Below, in pieces: positions 17,565-27,001 of a stretch of DNA of 64,000 nt; the stretch's first letter is position 1, and each line of letters begins with the position of its first letter. The stretch lies in contig JAFUCO010000098.1 in assembly GCA_017459635.1 (NCBI GenBank), positions 53,295 to 117,294 of the forward strand, written 5' to 3'. A program made the position numbers and the translations under genes. This DNA is from Blautia sp. (GTDB lineage: Bacteria; Bacillota; Clostridia; Lachnospirales; Lachnospiraceae). A model generated the notes under the pieces. That model was given only the letters and a program-made list of their open reading frames with translations, did no database searches and was not told the origin of the DNA.

Positions 17565-17705
17565 TGCATAGCTGCCTGTCCCGTATCCCGAGCCAGGTAT
17601 CTGACTGTCAGCAGCGTTTGACATAAAAATCCCTTTGCTGCATAACTGCTTGCCCTGCATTCTGAGATGGGCATCTGGCTTTCAGCAGCGTTTGACATAA
17701 ATCTT
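17565..17705. repeat. 74-bp tandem duplication upstream of the aldo/keto reductase
   Basis: TGCATA(G/A)CTGC at 17565 and 17639 starts two diverged copies, each ending in TCAGCAGCGTTTGACATAAA. It extends the reductase reading frame artificially. Confidence 0.7.
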
Positions 17706-17893
17706 TTTGTGATTATAACATCAAAATGTGAAACTTTGGGTTCATTTGTGTTACATTTTTAGTAATTCTTATATGTTAATCATTACATGACATGTGTGGT
17801 AATTCCAAAAAAGGTGCATTAAGTCAGAAAGTGCAGGTGAAATTATTATACAGTATTACATCGATCAGAATGGATATAAACAAGCGGGAAACT

Positions 17894-17975
17894 GTTACTG
17901 TTCGCGGCCAAACCGCAAGCGGCTGGGTCTGAGCCCTCCATTCGGAATCTCGCCCTTACGGCCGTGAAAAGTAAC
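17894..17975. repeat. Family B element (82 bp) with inverted ends
   Basis: The ends GTTACTGTTCGCGGCC and GGCCGTGAAAAGTAAC are inverted repeats. The interior contains GCAAGCGGCTGGGTCTGAGC and CCTCCATTCGGAA. Related copies lie at 23119, 25897 and 50390. Confidence 0.8.
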
Positions 17976-18081
17976 AAATCAGTCTTCCTGCAGTAATGGC
18001 TTCATAAGAGTTACTGGAAATCATTATAATGATATGTTATAATATGCATCATCTTATTATTTGAAAACATGGAGGGAAAGT

Positions 18082-19767
18082 ATGGCTTTCAAAACAGACA
18101 TTGAAATTGCCCAGGAGTGTGAGCTGCTTCCGATTACCCGGATTGCGGAAGAAGCGGGGATAGATGAAAGATATCTTGAACAATACGGAAAATATAAAGC
18201 GAAGATCGATTATAATCTTCTAAAGGAAACAGACAGGCCTGACGGGAAGCTTGTACTGGTTACAGCTGTCAACCCCACCCCTGCCGGTGAAGGTAAGACG
18301 ACCACTACTGTCGGGCTGGGCGACGGGCTGAAGAAGATCGGGAAAAATGTAATGATCGCCCTTCGGGAGCCTTCTCTTGGACCTGTATTCGGTATCAAAG
18401 GAGGCGCTGCCGGCGGCGGATATGCGCAGGTAGTTCCGATGGAGGACATCAACCTTCATTTTACCGGCGATTTTCATGCCATAGGTGCGGCAAACAATCT
18501 GCTTGCCGCCATGATCGACAATCATATCTTCCAGGGAAATGAACTGAACATCGACCCGCGCAAGATAACATGGAGACGCTGCGTGGATATGAACGACAGG
18601 CAGCTCCGGTCAGTAATTGACGGCCTTGGCGGCAGGACGAACGGTACGCCGCGCGAGGACGGTTATGATATAACCGTGGCATCCGAGATCATGGCAGTCC
18701 TCTGCCTTGCAAGCGACATAACGGACCTGAAGGCAAGGCTTTCCAGGATCATAATTGGATACACTTATGGAAAGCCGTCAGAGCATAAGCCTGTAACAGC
18801 TGGTGATCTTCATGCGGAAGGGGCTATGGCGGCACTGCTCAAGGACGCATTAAAGCCGAACCTTGTACAGACACTGGAGCATGTTCCGGCGATCGTGCAT
18901 GGAGGACCTTTCGCGAACATTGCCCATGGCTGCAATTCTGTCACTGCAACCCGGATGTGCATGAAGCTTGCCGATTATACCATAACCGAGGCTGGATTCG
19001 GCGCTGACCTTGGAGCTGAAAAGTTTTTTGACATTAAATGCCGGATGGCCGGACTCAGGCCGGATGCAGTTGTTATCGTAGCCACGGTGAGAGCGCTTAA
19101 ATACAACGGAGGGGTATCGAAAGCCGAGCTTGGAAACGAGAATCTGGAAGCCCTGGAGCGGGGACTTCCGAACCTTTTAAGGCATGTGAGCAATATCAGG
19201 AACGTTTATAAGCTGCCGTGTGTTGTTGCGATCAACGCTTTTCCGACGGATACTGAGAATGAGCTTTCGCTTATAGAAGAGAAATGCCGCAGCCTTGGAG
19301 TGAATGCCGTACTTTCGGAGGTATGGGCAAAGGGCGGCGAAGGCGGAACGCGGCTTGCGGAAGAGGTCGTGCGACTTACATCAGAGCCTAATGACTTCTC
19401 CTTCGCCTATGAACTGGAAGGAAGCATTGAGGACAAGCTGAACCAGATAGTCAGGAAGATTTATGGAGGAAAGGGAGCTGTACTTACATCCCAGGCACAG
19501 AAACAGGCAGCCCAGCTGGAAGCAATGGGATTTGGAAATTTTCCGATATGCGTTGCCAAGACACAGTATTCGCTCACTGATGACCAGACAAGGCTTGGAG
19601 CTCCCGAGGATTTTGAAATAACGGTCAGAAACCTGAAGGTATCATCCGGGGCGGGCTTCATCGTGGCGCTTACCGGTGAGATCATGACAATGCCGGGTCT
19701 TCCGAAGGTTCCCGCTGCGGAGCGCATCGATGTTGACGAAAACGGAAGGATCACGGGGTTGTTCTAA
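18082..19767 (+). CDS. fhs: Formate-tetrahydrofolate ligase
   Basis: A 561-residue enzyme that makes 10-formyl-THF from formate, THF and ATP, the entry of one-carbon units. The P-loop [17 protein letters not shown] is near residue 66, followed by [22 protein letters not shown], which is typical of the family. Length matches (about 556). The ATG at 18082 is preceded by GGAGGG; an upstream in-frame TTG at 18061 is less likely. It leads a run with fchA and folD, the next two enzymes of the same pathway. This supports purine/formyl-Met supply or a partial Wood-Ljungdahl methyl branch. Confidence 0.97.
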   Translation: MAFKTDIEIAQECELLPITRIAEEAGIDERYLEQYGKYKAKIDYNLLKETDRPDGKLVLVTAVNPTPAGEGKTTTTVGLGDGLKKIGKNVMIALREPSLGPVFGIKGGAAGGGYAQVVPMEDINLHFTGDFHAIGAANNLLAAMIDNHIFQGNELNIDPRKITWRRCVDMNDRQLRSVIDGLGGRTNGTPREDGYDITVASEIMAVLCLASDITDLKARLSRIIIGYTYGKPSEHKPVTAGDLHAEGAMAALLKDALKPNLVQTLEHVPAIVHGGPFANIAHGCNSVTATRMCMKLADYTITEAGFGADLGAEKFFDIKCRMAGLRPDAVVIVATVRALKYNGGVSKAELGNENLEALERGLPNLLRHVSNIRNVYKLPCVVAINAFPTDTENELSLIEEKCRSLGVNAVLSEVWAKGGEGGTRLAEEVVRLTSEPNDFSFAYELEGSIEDKLNQIVRKIYGGKGAVLTSQAQKQAAQLEAMGFGNFPICVAKTQYSLTDDQTRLGAPEDFEITVRNLKVSSGAGFIVALTGEIMTMPGLPKVPAAERIDVDENGRITGLF

Positions 19768-19811
19768 GTGCACATTAAGACACTGAGGTTTTGCATTTAT
19801 AGGAGAATTAA

Positions 19812-20441
19812 ATGAGATTTTCAGAGAACAGTATTTCGGATTTTTTACAGGTCCTGTCGACCAAAGCGCCCGTTCCGGGCGGCGGGGGAGCTTCATCGCT
19901 GGTCGCTGCTGTTGGCATTGCACTTGGTAATATGGTCGGAAGCCTGACCGTTGGAAAGAAAAAATATGCGTCTGTAGAAGACGAGATGCAGGAGCTGATG
20001 GCCAAAGCCGAACAGCTCCGTAGTGAGTTCCTGCACCTGATGATACGGGACGCCGAGGTTTTTGAGCCTCTTTCCGTGGCTTACAGGATGCCGAAGGATA
20101 CGGAGACAGAAAGATCTCTAAAGGCGAGGGTGATGGAGAAGGCGCTGGATGCCGCCTGTTCTGTACCGATGGAGATCATGGAAAAATGTTGTGAAGCACT
20201 CCTTGTGGTCAGGGAATTTGCCTCAAAGGGCTCCGTAATGGCAATAAGTGATGCCGGCGTAGCAGCAGCCTGCCTGAAGGCAGCGCTTGAAGGGGCTTCC
20301 CTCAACGTTTTTATCAATACAAAATCGATGACTGACAGGGAAAAGGCAAAGGCCCTTAACGAGAAGGCCGAAGCGATGCTCAGTGAGTACTGTGTGATCG
20401 CAGATGATATATTCAATGAGGTAAAGAGACGGCTTGAGTGA
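19812..20441 (+). CDS. fchA: Cyclodeaminase/cyclohydrolase family protein (methenyl-THF cyclohydrolase)
   Basis: A 209-residue protein of the FTCD-type cyclodeaminase family. The N-terminal signature is APVPGGGGASSLVAAVG; the mid-part DAGVAAACLKAALEGASLNV is also typical. Members open methenyl-THF to 10-formyl-THF or deaminate formimino-THF. Placement between fhs and folD points to the cyclohydrolase role here. TAGGAGA precedes the ATG. FolD downstream may be bifunctional, in which case this activity is partly redundant. Confidence 0.9.
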   Translation: MRFSENSISDFLQVLSTKAPVPGGGGASSLVAAVGIALGNMVGSLTVGKKKYASVEDEMQELMAKAEQLRSEFLHLMIRDAEVFEPLSVAYRMPKDTETERSLKARVMEKALDAACSVPMEIMEKCCEALLVVREFASKGSVMAISDAGVAAACLKAALEGASLNVFINTKSMTDREKAKALNEKAEAMLSEYCVIADDIFNEVKRRLE

Positions 20442-20456
20442 CAAAGGAGGATCAGC

Positions 20457-21311
20457 ATGGCAAGGCTTTTAACAGGAAAAGAGGTCAGCGCATCGATCGC
20501 TGAACGTGTCAGAGCAGATGTGAGTTTCCTTATGGAAAAAGGGATAACCCCGACGCTTGCTACCGTCAGAGTGGGGAATGATCCCGGAGATGCCGCATAT
20601 GAAAGAGGCGCGGCAAAAAGATGCGAGGCGCTTGGGGTCTGCTGCCGTAAGATAGTGCTTGATGAGAATGTTTCCCAGGAGGAATTGATAAGTGTGCTGG
20701 AATCTTTAAATAAAGACCAGTCCGTACATGGAGTGCTTCTTTTCAGGCCGCTTCCGAAGCGTTTTGATCAGGCTCTGATAGAAAACACGCTTGTTCCGGA
20801 GAAGGATATCGACTGCATGACAGACCTGTCCATGTCAGGAGTTTATACAGGACGTGACATAGGCTATCCACCCTGCACGGCCGAAGCCTGTATGGAGATC
20901 CTGGATCATTATGGAATTGACTGTACCGGCAAAAAGGCTGTGGTTATTGGCAGGAGCCTTGTAATAGGCAAGCCGGCGGCCATGATGCTGCTTAAAAAGA
21001 ACGCGACGGTGACAGTGTGCCATACCAGGACTAAGGATATGGCTTCCGTGACACGAGACGCTGATATCCTGATAGCTGCTGCAGGCCGGGCCGGGATTGT
21101 GGACGGCAGCTATGTCCGCGAGGGGCAGACAGTGATCGATGTAGGCATCAATGTTGATGCCGAAGGAAAGATCTGCGGTGATGTGGATGAGGAATCCGTA
21201 TCGCCGGTAGATTTAGCGCTTACTCCGGTTCCCGGAGGGGTCGGGACAGTGACAACCGCTGTACTTGTGAAACATGTGGTGGAAGCCGCGAAGAAAACGG
21301 TGCTTTTGTGA
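20457..21311 (+). CDS. folD: Bifunctional methylene-THF dehydrogenase/cyclohydrolase FolD
   Basis: A 284-residue protein. It shows the substrate region AAYERGAAKRCEALG (Tyr and Lys kept), the motif KDIDCMTDLS, the cofactor site VVIGRSLVIGKPAAMMLL and the end LTPVPGGVGTVTTAVLV. It interconverts methylene-, methenyl- and formyl-THF. AAAGGAGG stands before the ATG, 15 bases after fchA. The 3' end is duplicated across the stop codon (22 identical bases at 21276 and 21320). Confidence 0.96.
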   Translation: MARLLTGKEVSASIAERVRADVSFLMEKGITPTLATVRVGNDPGDAAYERGAAKRCEALGVCCRKIVLDENVSQEELISVLESLNKDQSVHGVLLFRPLPKRFDQALIENTLVPEKDIDCMTDLSMSGVYTGRDIGYPPCTAEACMEILDHYGIDCTGKKAVVIGRSLVIGKPAAMMLLKKNATVTVCHTRTKDMASVTRDADILIAAAGRAGIVDGSYVREGQTVIDVGINVDAEGKICGDVDEESVSPVDLALTPVPGGVGTVTTAVLVKHVVEAAKKTVLL

Positions 21312-21341
21312 AATACGTGGTGGTGGAAGCCGCGAAGAAAA
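21276..21341. repeat. Stop-spanning duplication at the folD 3' end
   Basis: The 22 bases that begin GTGGTGGAAGCCGCGAAG occur at 21276-21297 within folD and at 21320-21341 after its stop codon, a 44-base period. Confidence 0.85.
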
Positions 21342-21376
21342 TGATTTAATGAATATCGGGAGGGACTGGTACAAAA

Positions 21377-22576
21377 ATGGCTAAAATACAGATGAAGACA
21401 CCTCTGGTTGAGATGGACGGGGATGAGATGACAAGAATACTCTGGCAGATGATAAAGGATGAACTGCTTCTTCCTTTTATCGACCTGAAGACTGAGTATT
21501 ATGACCTGGGGCTTAAATACAGAAATGAGACGGATGATCAGGTTACGATAGATTCCGCCGAGGCGACAAAAAAATACGGGGTTGCAGTAAAATGTGCAAC
21601 GATCACGCCAAATCATGCGCGGATGAGCGAGTATGACCTTAAAAAAATGTATAAAAGCCCGAACGGAACTATCCGCGCCATCCTTGACGGGACGGTTTTC
21701 CGCACTCCCATTATAGTAAAAGGCATAGAGCCCTGCGTGCGCAACTGGAAAAAGCCGATCACGCTTGCACGTCATGCATATGGTGATGTTTACAAAAATT
21801 CAGAGATGTACATCGATAAGCCGGGCGATGCCTATATTGTGTTCAGGGGCGAGGACGGTACTGAGAGAGAAGAGCTGATTCAGCATTTTGACGCTCCCGG
21901 AGTCATCCAGGGCATGCACAACATGGATGCATCCATCCGGAGCTTTGCCCGCAGCTGCTTCAATTATGCGCTGGAGATGGGCCAGTCAGTATGGTTCGGC
22001 TCAAAGGATACCATTTCGAAAACCTATGATGCACGGTTTAAGGCAATCTTCCAGGAGATATTCGATACCGAATTCAGCGAGAAGTTTAAAGAAGCAGGAC
22101 TCGAATATTTCTACAGCCTGATAGATGATATCGTCGCGCGTGTAATGAAGACAGAGGGCGGTTTCATCTGGGCCTGCAAGAACTATGACGGGGATGTCAT
22201 GAGCGACATGGTATCATCTGCGTTTGGTTCACTGGCGATGATGACTTCAGTACTTGTCTCGCCTGACGGAGTTTATGAGTACGAAGCAGCACACGGTACG
22301 GTTCAGCGCCATTATTATAAGCACCTTAAGGGGGAGGAGACCTCCACGAACTCTGTGGCCACGATATTTGCATGGACCGGAGCCCTCCGTAAACGCGGTG
22401 AGCTTGACGAGATCCCTGAACTTGTCTCTTTTGCGGACAGGCTCGAAAAGGCTACTGTTGAAACTATCGAATCCGGCCGGATGACCAGAGATCTTGCACT
22501 GATTACAACAATTGAAAATCCGGAGGTCCTGAACAGTCGTGAGTTTATTCTTGCGATCAAGGAAAGGCTGGCATGA
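21377..22576 (+). CDS. icd: NADP-dependent isocitrate dehydrogenase
   Basis: A 399-residue homodimeric isocitrate dehydrogenase of the subfamily shared with eukaryotic cytosolic enzymes, seen from [20 protein letters not shown] at the N-terminus, [25 protein letters not shown] (substrate-binding Ser/Arg) and [13 protein letters not shown]. It oxidatively decarboxylates isocitrate to 2-oxoglutarate, making NADPH for biosynthesis and glutamate. It follows folD by 65 bases that contain the folD duplication, and overlaps the next gene by four bases (ATGA). CGGGAGGG is the ribosome site. Confidence 0.96.
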   Translation: MAKIQMKTPLVEMDGDEMTRILWQMIKDELLLPFIDLKTEYYDLGLKYRNETDDQVTIDSAEATKKYGVAVKCATITPNHARMSEYDLKKMYKSPNGTIRAILDGTVFRTPIIVKGIEPCVRNWKKPITLARHAYGDVYKNSEMYIDKPGDAYIVFRGEDGTEREELIQHFDAPGVIQGMHNMDASIRSFARSCFNYALEMGQSVWFGSKDTISKTYDARFKAIFQEIFDTEFSEKFKEAGLEYFYSLIDDIVARVMKTEGGFIWACKNYDGDVMSDMVSSAFGSLAMMTSVLVSPDGVYEYEAAHGTVQRHYYKHLKGEETSTNSVATIFAWTGALRKRGELDEIPELVSFADRLEKATVETIESGRMTRDLALITTIENPEVLNSREFILAIKERLA

Positions 22577-23052
22577 AAAACAAGAAATATTTTCCGATGT
22601 TTATCGATCTTTCAGACAGAAGCGTAGTTATCGTTGGGGGCGGCAGTACGGCTGTGAGACGGGCCAGGACGCTTCTTCAGTTCACCCGAAATGTGACGGT
22701 AGTCACAAAGGAAGCAGACCAGGATCTTATCGACATGGCCAGGCTTGGCAGAATAACACTGCACCAGAGGCTGGTCAAGCGTGCAGATCTTCAGAACGCC
22801 TTTATGGTGCTGACCGCGACCTCAGACAGAAAACTGAATGATGATATCTACCGCCTGTGCAAGGATGAGGGAATATATGTCAATGTCTCGAATGACAGGG
22901 AGAAGAGTGACTTTCAGTTTCCTGGTGTCTATATCAAAAATGACCTGTGCGTAGGAGTGACCGCGACAGGACTCACCAGCGAACGCGCCAAAAAGGTGAG
23001 CACGGCAGTGCAGGAAGCCATAGAAAAGGCTCTCGAAGAGCTTGACGAGTGA
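22573..23052 (+). CDS. Precorrin-2 dehydrogenase/sirohydrochlorin ferrochelatase-like NAD(P)-binding protein
   Basis: A 159-residue protein equal to the N-terminal half of Met8/CysG. It has the Rossmann motif [50 protein letters not shown] and [16 protein letters not shown]. Such proteins oxidise precorrin-2 to sirohydrochlorin for siroheme or cobalamin. It is shorter than full Met8 (about 200 or more) and lacks most of the helical C-terminal domain, so dehydrogenase activity is likelier than chelatase. It overlaps icd by four bases, an unusual partner. No other tetrapyrrole gene is near. Confidence 0.85.
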   Translation: MKNKKYFPMFIDLSDRSVVIVGGGSTAVRRARTLLQFTRNVTVVTKEADQDLIDMARLGRITLHQRLVKRADLQNAFMVLTATSDRKLNDDIYRLCKDEGIYVNVSNDREKSDFQFPGVYIKNDLCVGVTATGLTSERAKKVSTAVQEAIEKALEELDE

Positions 23053-23091
23053 AGCTCACGGGGCAGCAGACCCTGCCGCCTGCGGTAATAA

Positions 23092-23174
23092 TAAGACAGA
23101 GAACCGCCCCCTGTCTTACTGCTCATGCAAGCATGGCAGAGCAGAGTATATTTCTTATGGCCGTGAATAGTAAC
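23092..23174. repeat. Family A unit joined to half of a family B element
   Basis: 23092-23118 is one diverged family A unit (GACAGAGAACCGCCCCCTGT). 23119-23174 matches the 3' half of the long family B element at 50390-50583, including GCTCATGCAAGCATGGCAGA and the end GGCCGTGAATAGTAAC. Confidence 0.75.
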
Positions 23175-23212
23175 AAGTAACAAATGAAAAAAACAGAGAG
23201 GCATTCTCTGTC

Positions 23213-23241
23213 TTGTGGAATAGAACAGGCTGTGTTATAAT
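23213..23241 (+). promoter_or_regulatory. Predicted promoter for the lactonase gene
   Basis: TTGTGG (23213-23218), a 17-base spacer and TATAAT (23236-23241), 76 bases before the start codon. Confidence 0.5.
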
Positions 23242-23316
23242 AATTAAAGAATTTTCACGGAGATGATCCTCCGTGAGATCTGTTGATTAATTGGATTTGG
23301 ATCGGAGGCAGCGGCT

Positions 23317-24432
23317 ATGGCGGATAAAAAATACGTTGCATATGTTGGGTCTTACACCCATGGTTCTAGCAAAGGGATCAAAGTATATGATGTCGATGTG
23401 GAAAAAGGCCTGTTGACGGAGCGCAGCGAGGTAAAGGTTAGCAATGCCTCCCACACAGCGGTATCCAAGAACGGCAAATATCTGTACGCTATCGAGGATG
23501 AAGGTGTAGCAGTTTTCCGCAGGGATGAAAACGGGGATCTTCACCGCATCAACAGCGTTGATATAGACGGCATGCGCGGATGCTTTCTTGCAACGGATGT
23601 CGACGGCAAGTACCTTTATGTAGCCGGCTATCATGACGGCAAGGTCACGGTAGTCCATACCCATCAGGACGGCAGGCTTGGAAGCCTGATGGACGGAGTG
23701 TTCCACAGCGGCCTTGGCAGCGTGGCGGAGCGCAACTTCCGGCCTCACGTAAACTGCGTACGCCCGACACCGGACAACAAATACCTGTGCGCCGTTGACA
23801 ACGGTATTGACCAGATAAAGGTGTACCGTATTAACAAGAGGACAAACAAGCTGGAGCTCGTGGATATCGTAAGGTGTCCGAGGGAAAGCGGGCCAAGGAT
23901 CATCCGCTTCAGCCGTGACGGCCGTTTTGCATATGTTCTTTTTGAACTCAGCAACCAGATCAAGGTGTATACCTATGACGGAAGCGGCAAGCAGCCGGAA
24001 TTCGAGCTTATACAGACCATCAGCACCCTCTATAAGGAGAATGACCCGGATGCCATCCACAGCGCTGCCTCAGGCCTTGCGCTTGCACCTGACAGCAGGC
24101 ATCTTTACTGCACAACAGCAGGGGAGAACACGGTTTCATGCTATGATAGAGATGAAAAAACAGGGCTTCTGACAAAACTGTTCACCCTTCCTATAAGCGG
24201 TGATTATCCAAAGGATATAGTAATATTCCCGGATAACCTGCATATCGCGGTTGTCAACCACGCCAGCAATACTATAACCACGTTCAAGGTTGATTATGAG
24301 AAGAAAATAATCATGATGAATGACAGGCCGCACAGAGTCGACCAGCCCAACAGCATCCATATCTGGGCGGTGCCGGATGAACCGGCAGAGCCATCTGAGA
24401 CAGAACTCAGAACCAGAGAGCTGGGGATGTAA
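23317..24432 (+). CDS. Lactonase family protein (6-phosphogluconolactonase-like beta-propeller)
   Basis: A 371-residue protein with the repeating strands of a seven-bladed propeller: YVGSYTHGSSKGIKVYDVD at the start, then repeated blocks such as KYLYAIEDEGVAVF, KYLYVAGYHDGKVTVV and NKYLCAVDNGIDQIKVY. The family includes Pgl-type 6-phosphogluconolactonases of the oxidative pentose phosphate pathway. Many members have unproven substrates. There is no signal peptide, so it is cytoplasmic. It is a single gene with its own promoter and a strong terminator. GGAGGCAG is the ribosome site. Confidence 0.85.
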   Translation: MADKKYVAYVGSYTHGSSKGIKVYDVDVEKGLLTERSEVKVSNASHTAVSKNGKYLYAIEDEGVAVFRRDENGDLHRINSVDIDGMRGCFLATDVDGKYLYVAGYHDGKVTVVHTHQDGRLGSLMDGVFHSGLGSVAERNFRPHVNCVRPTPDNKYLCAVDNGIDQIKVYRINKRTNKLELVDIVRCPRESGPRIIRFSRDGRFAYVLFELSNQIKVYTYDGSGKQPEFELIQTISTLYKENDPDAIHSAASGLALAPDSRHLYCTTAGENTVSCYDRDEKTGLLTKLFTLPISGDYPKDIVIFPDNLHIAVVNHASNTITTFKVDYEKKIIMMNDRPHRVDQPNSIHIWAVPDEPAEPSETELRTRELGM

Positions 24433-24442
24433 AGCAGATAAT

Positions 24443-24486
24443 AAAAACGGTACCGACCGTAATATCGATCGGTACCGTTTTTTTTA
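24443..24486 (+). terminator. Intrinsic terminator after the lactonase gene
   Basis: Arms AAAACGGTACCGA and TCGGTACCGTTTT around a short loop, followed by a run of T. Confidence 0.9.
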
Positions 24487-24506
24487 TATTACTGTTCACA
24501 TGGAAA

Positions 24507-24563
24507 TAAGACAGGGGACGGTTCTCTGTCTTATTAAAATAAGACAGAGAACCGTCCCCTGTA
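24507..24563. repeat. Family A repeat, inverted pair
   Basis: A forward unit (24507-24533) and a reverse unit (24538-24563) separated by four bases. The last bases of the second arm have changed (GTAATA in place of GTCTTA). It lies between convergent genes, six bases from the aroC stop. Confidence 0.9.
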
Positions 24564-24568
24564 ATATT

Positions 24569-25663
24569 TTAACCGTAGATCTTTTTTATATAATCCAGTC
24601 GGGCCGTAATGTTTGTGAGGAGTGCGTCTGCAAGGGTCAGGGCGCACATTGCTTCTACCACTACAACGGCGCGGGGAACTACTACCGGGTCGTGGCGGCC
24701 ATGGATCTCTATGGACACACGTTCTTTGTCTCTTGTTACTGTATCCTGGGGTTTTGATATGGAGGGTGTGGGCTTTATATGTGCCCTGAGTATTATATCG
24801 CTTCCATCGCTTATGCCTCCTAGTATTCCGCCGGCGTGGTTGGAGGTTTTTATAATCCTGCCTGATAGGTCTGTAGTAAAACCGTCATTTGAATCCGAGC
24901 CGGTATAGGCGGTCACTTTTATCCCATCGCCGATTTCTACGGCTTTGACGGCGCCTACGGACATTACAGCCTGAGAGAGGACGGCATCAAGCTTTCCAAA
25001 TACAGGATCACCAAGTCCTGCGGGAACGCCGGATATGCGGCATTCTATAACGCCGCCGGCGCTTTCCTGGTCTTTTATGCATTTTTCCAGAAAGCGGGAG
25101 GCTTCTTCTGCAGCAGCTGCATCCGGCATGCAAAGAGGATTGCGGCTGATCTCGTCAGGATCGAAAGCATTAGTGCTGACGGGACCGATGCTTCGAACAT
25201 ATGTCATAAATGAAACTCCTGTCTCTTTAAGGAGCTTTGCTGCAATGGCACCTGCCGCTACACGGGCTGCCGTCTCGCGGGCAGAAGAGCGTCCGCCGCC
25301 CCGGTAATCCCTGAAGCCATATTTCTGGTCGTAGCAGAAATCGGCATGCCCCGGGCGATAGGTGTAAGCGATATTCCCGTAATCAGCAGACCTGTGATCT
25401 TTGTTCAGGATCATCAGTGAAACAGGGGTGCCGGTTGTTTTTCCCTCAAATACACCGGAGAGGATCTGCACTTTGTCCTCCTCATTACGCGCGGTTGAAA
25501 AACGGCTTTTTCCGGGCCTGCGCCGGTCTAGAAAAACCTGTATATCCTCCTCGGACAGAGAAAGCCCCGCAGGGCATCCGTCGACGACGGCACCAAGAGC
25601 AGGACCATGCGATTCCCCCCAGGTAGATACGGTAAAGATCCTTCCAAATGTCGAGCCTCCCAT
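24569..25663 (-). CDS. aroC: Chorismate synthase
   Basis: A 364-residue FMN-dependent enzyme making chorismate from EPSP, the end of the shikimate pathway. It begins FGRIFTVSTWGESHGPALG and contains the family signatures YRPGHADFCYDQKYGFRDYRGGGRSSARETA and RHDPVVVPRAVVVVEAM in order. Reduced FMN is needed. GGGAGG precedes the start on the minus strand, and a promoter is visible further up. No other shikimate gene is nearby. Confidence 0.97.
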   Translation of the reverse strand: MGGSTFGRIFTVSTWGESHGPALGAVVDGCPAGLSLSEEDIQVFLDRRRPGKSRFSTARNEEDKVQILSGVFEGKTTGTPVSLMILNKDHRSADYGNIAYTYRPGHADFCYDQKYGFRDYRGGGRSSARETAARVAAGAIAAKLLKETGVSFMTYVRSIGPVSTNAFDPDEISRNPLCMPDAAAAEEASRFLEKCIKDQESAGGVIECRISGVPAGLGDPVFGKLDAVLSQAVMSVGAVKAVEIGDGIKVTAYTGSDSNDGFTTDLSGRIIKTSNHAGGILGGISDGSDIILRAHIKPTPSISKPQDTVTRDKERVSIEIHGRHDPVVVPRAVVVVEAMCALTLADALLTNITARLDYIKKIYG

Positions 25664-25826
25664 GTTTCAATACCTCCCTTCACACTGCTCATCCTGAAGC
25701 AGAATAAGCCTTAAGTTTATGATCGCAGGCCATATGACCTGAGCTGTATTTAGATTGATCACCTGTGCTGCATTTCACAGGAATGCAGGCTTTGTACTGA
25801 GCTGAAAGCCTGGAAATCACGTGTGC

Positions 25827-25856
25827 ATTATATCACAGAGACACGGGGCTTTACAA
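25827..25856 (-). promoter_or_regulatory. Predicted promoter for aroC
   Basis: On the minus strand: TTGTAA (25851-25856), an 18-base spacer and TATAAT (25827-25832). Confidence 0.5.
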
Positions 25857-25896
25857 GTAATTGACAAAGCCACCGCCAATATTTATAATGTGAAAG

Positions 25897-26000
25897 GTTA
25901 CTATTCACGGCCGGGATTCCGAATGGAGGGCTCAGACCCGGCCGCTTGCGGCCGGGCCGTGAACAGTAACCGTAAAGGTTACAATTCACGGTCATAATTT
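25897..26000. repeat. Family B element in reverse orientation, plus partial copy
   Basis: 25897-25970 has ends GTTACTATTCACGGCC and GGCCGTGAACAGTAAC and the reverse-complemented interior of the 17894 copy. A fragment, GTTACAATTCACGGTC, follows at about 25978. Confidence 0.8.
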
Positions 26001-26091
26001 ATGCGGACTCTGGCTCTTTCAACATGCTTGTATGAGTGTGATAGATATAAGAGCCGCATGCCTCTGAAATCTGAAAGGAGCATCAAATAGA

Positions 26092-26961
26092 ATGAGGAGA
26101 TTTGTAGATGGCCTTGAGAAAAAGTATCATAATCTGGCGATCCCGGGACTTACAAGATACCTGATCGCCTGCTATGTTGTAGGATATATCCTTTACTATA
26201 TAAATCCCGAGATACTTTCTCTCCTGAGCCTGAATGTATCAATGATCCTGAGAGGCCAGATCTGGCGCCTTGTCACCTGGATCATTTATCCGCCAAGCAC
26301 AGGCAATTTTCTTTTATTTGTGATTGCGATAGCATTCTTTTACTATCCGCTGGGCAATTCCCTGGAGCGCTCGATCGGAAGCTTCAGGTATACTCTGTAT
26401 ATTGCCAACGGTATGCTGATCACAGTGATCGGAGCTTTTCTGCTGCATTTTATAACGGGCGGGGTTTATGACCTCTTTGCGGGCATGATATTTACCACCT
26501 ATTATATCTGCCTTTCCGTATTTCTGGCTTTCGCGATGCTTTATCCGGACATGCAGCTGCTTCTGTGGTTCGTGATCCCGATCAAAATGAAATGGATGGC
26601 CATCGTATACCTGGCACTCATGCTGTATTCGGTCCTTAATTATGTCAGGAGGGGGTTCTGGTTCATGATAATCCCCATCGTGGCATCTCTCATCAATTTT
26701 GGACTGTTCTATCTGTCCTTTAAGGACCTGAGCTATATGAATCCTAAAGAGGTGAAACGCCGCCGCGATTTCCAGCAGGCCATGCAGCCGCGCGGCAGGA
26801 CAGCAGGTGGCGGAAGCGGAAATATCACGAAGCACAAATGTGCTATATGCGGGCGGACAGAGCAGGATTCACCGGATCTGGAGTTCCGTTTCTGCTCAAA
26901 ATGCAATGGTAATTATGAGTATTGCCAGGATCATCTGTTCACTCACACACATGTTCAGTAA
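26092..26961 (+). CDS. Rhomboid-like membrane protein with C-terminal zinc-binding tail
   Basis: A 289-residue protein with about six membrane segments (residues 20-225) in a rhomboid/derlin-like arrangement, including RGQIWRLVTWIIYPP and FVIPIKMKWMAIVYL. The serine protease motif GxSG is absent (the equivalent region reads LFAGMIFTTYYI) and no catalytic His is seen in the last segment, so it is probably not a protease. Residues about 246-289 form a cytoplasmic zinc-binding module: CAIC, FCSKC, then CQDH and HTH. Function unknown; by analogy with derlins it could bind or recruit membrane proteins. AAAGGAG lies upstream of the ATG. It is followed by a decarboxylase gene 40 bases later. Confidence 0.7.
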   Translation: MRRFVDGLEKKYHNLAIPGLTRYLIACYVVGYILYYINPEILSLLSLNVSMILRGQIWRLVTWIIYPPSTGNFLLFVIAIAFFYYPLGNSLERSIGSFRYTLYIANGMLITVIGAFLLHFITGGVYDLFAGMIFTTYYICLSVFLAFAMLYPDMQLLLWFVIPIKMKWMAIVYLALMLYSVLNYVRRGFWFMIIPIVASLINFGLFYLSFKDLSYMNPKEVKRRRDFQQAMQPRGRTAGGGSGNITKHKCAICGRTEQDSPDLEFRFCSKCNGNYEYCQDHLFTHTHVQ

Positions 26962-27001
26962 CTGACGGAATTAACTGACAGGAAAGGATTTACGGCAGAA
27001 G

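Larger units (their letters stand above)
17549..18081. other. Gene-free stretch before fhs
   Basis: It holds a 74-bp duplication (17565-17705), an AT-rich section around 17700-17800, a family B element (17894-17975) and a TATAAT at 18038-18043 that may be the fhs -10 box, although its -35 (TGGAAA) is poor. No THF-riboswitch-like structure was recognised. Confidence 0.5.
25664..26091. other. Gene-free stretch between divergent aroC and the rhomboid-like gene
   Basis: It holds the aroC promoter (25827-25856), a family B element (25897-25970) with a partial second copy of its end (25977-26000), and the GAAAGGAG ribosome site of the next gene. Nothing else was recognised. Confidence 0.6.

Noticed and set aside
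17978-18081. THF riboswitch before fhs
   Set aside because: The leader is short and I could not find the conserved pairing or sequence of that riboswitch class.
22573-23052. Complete siroheme synthase
   Set aside because: Only the N-terminal dehydrogenase part is present; no methyltransferase domain.
26092-26961. Active rhomboid protease
   Set aside because: No GxSG motif and no catalytic His in the last membrane segment.
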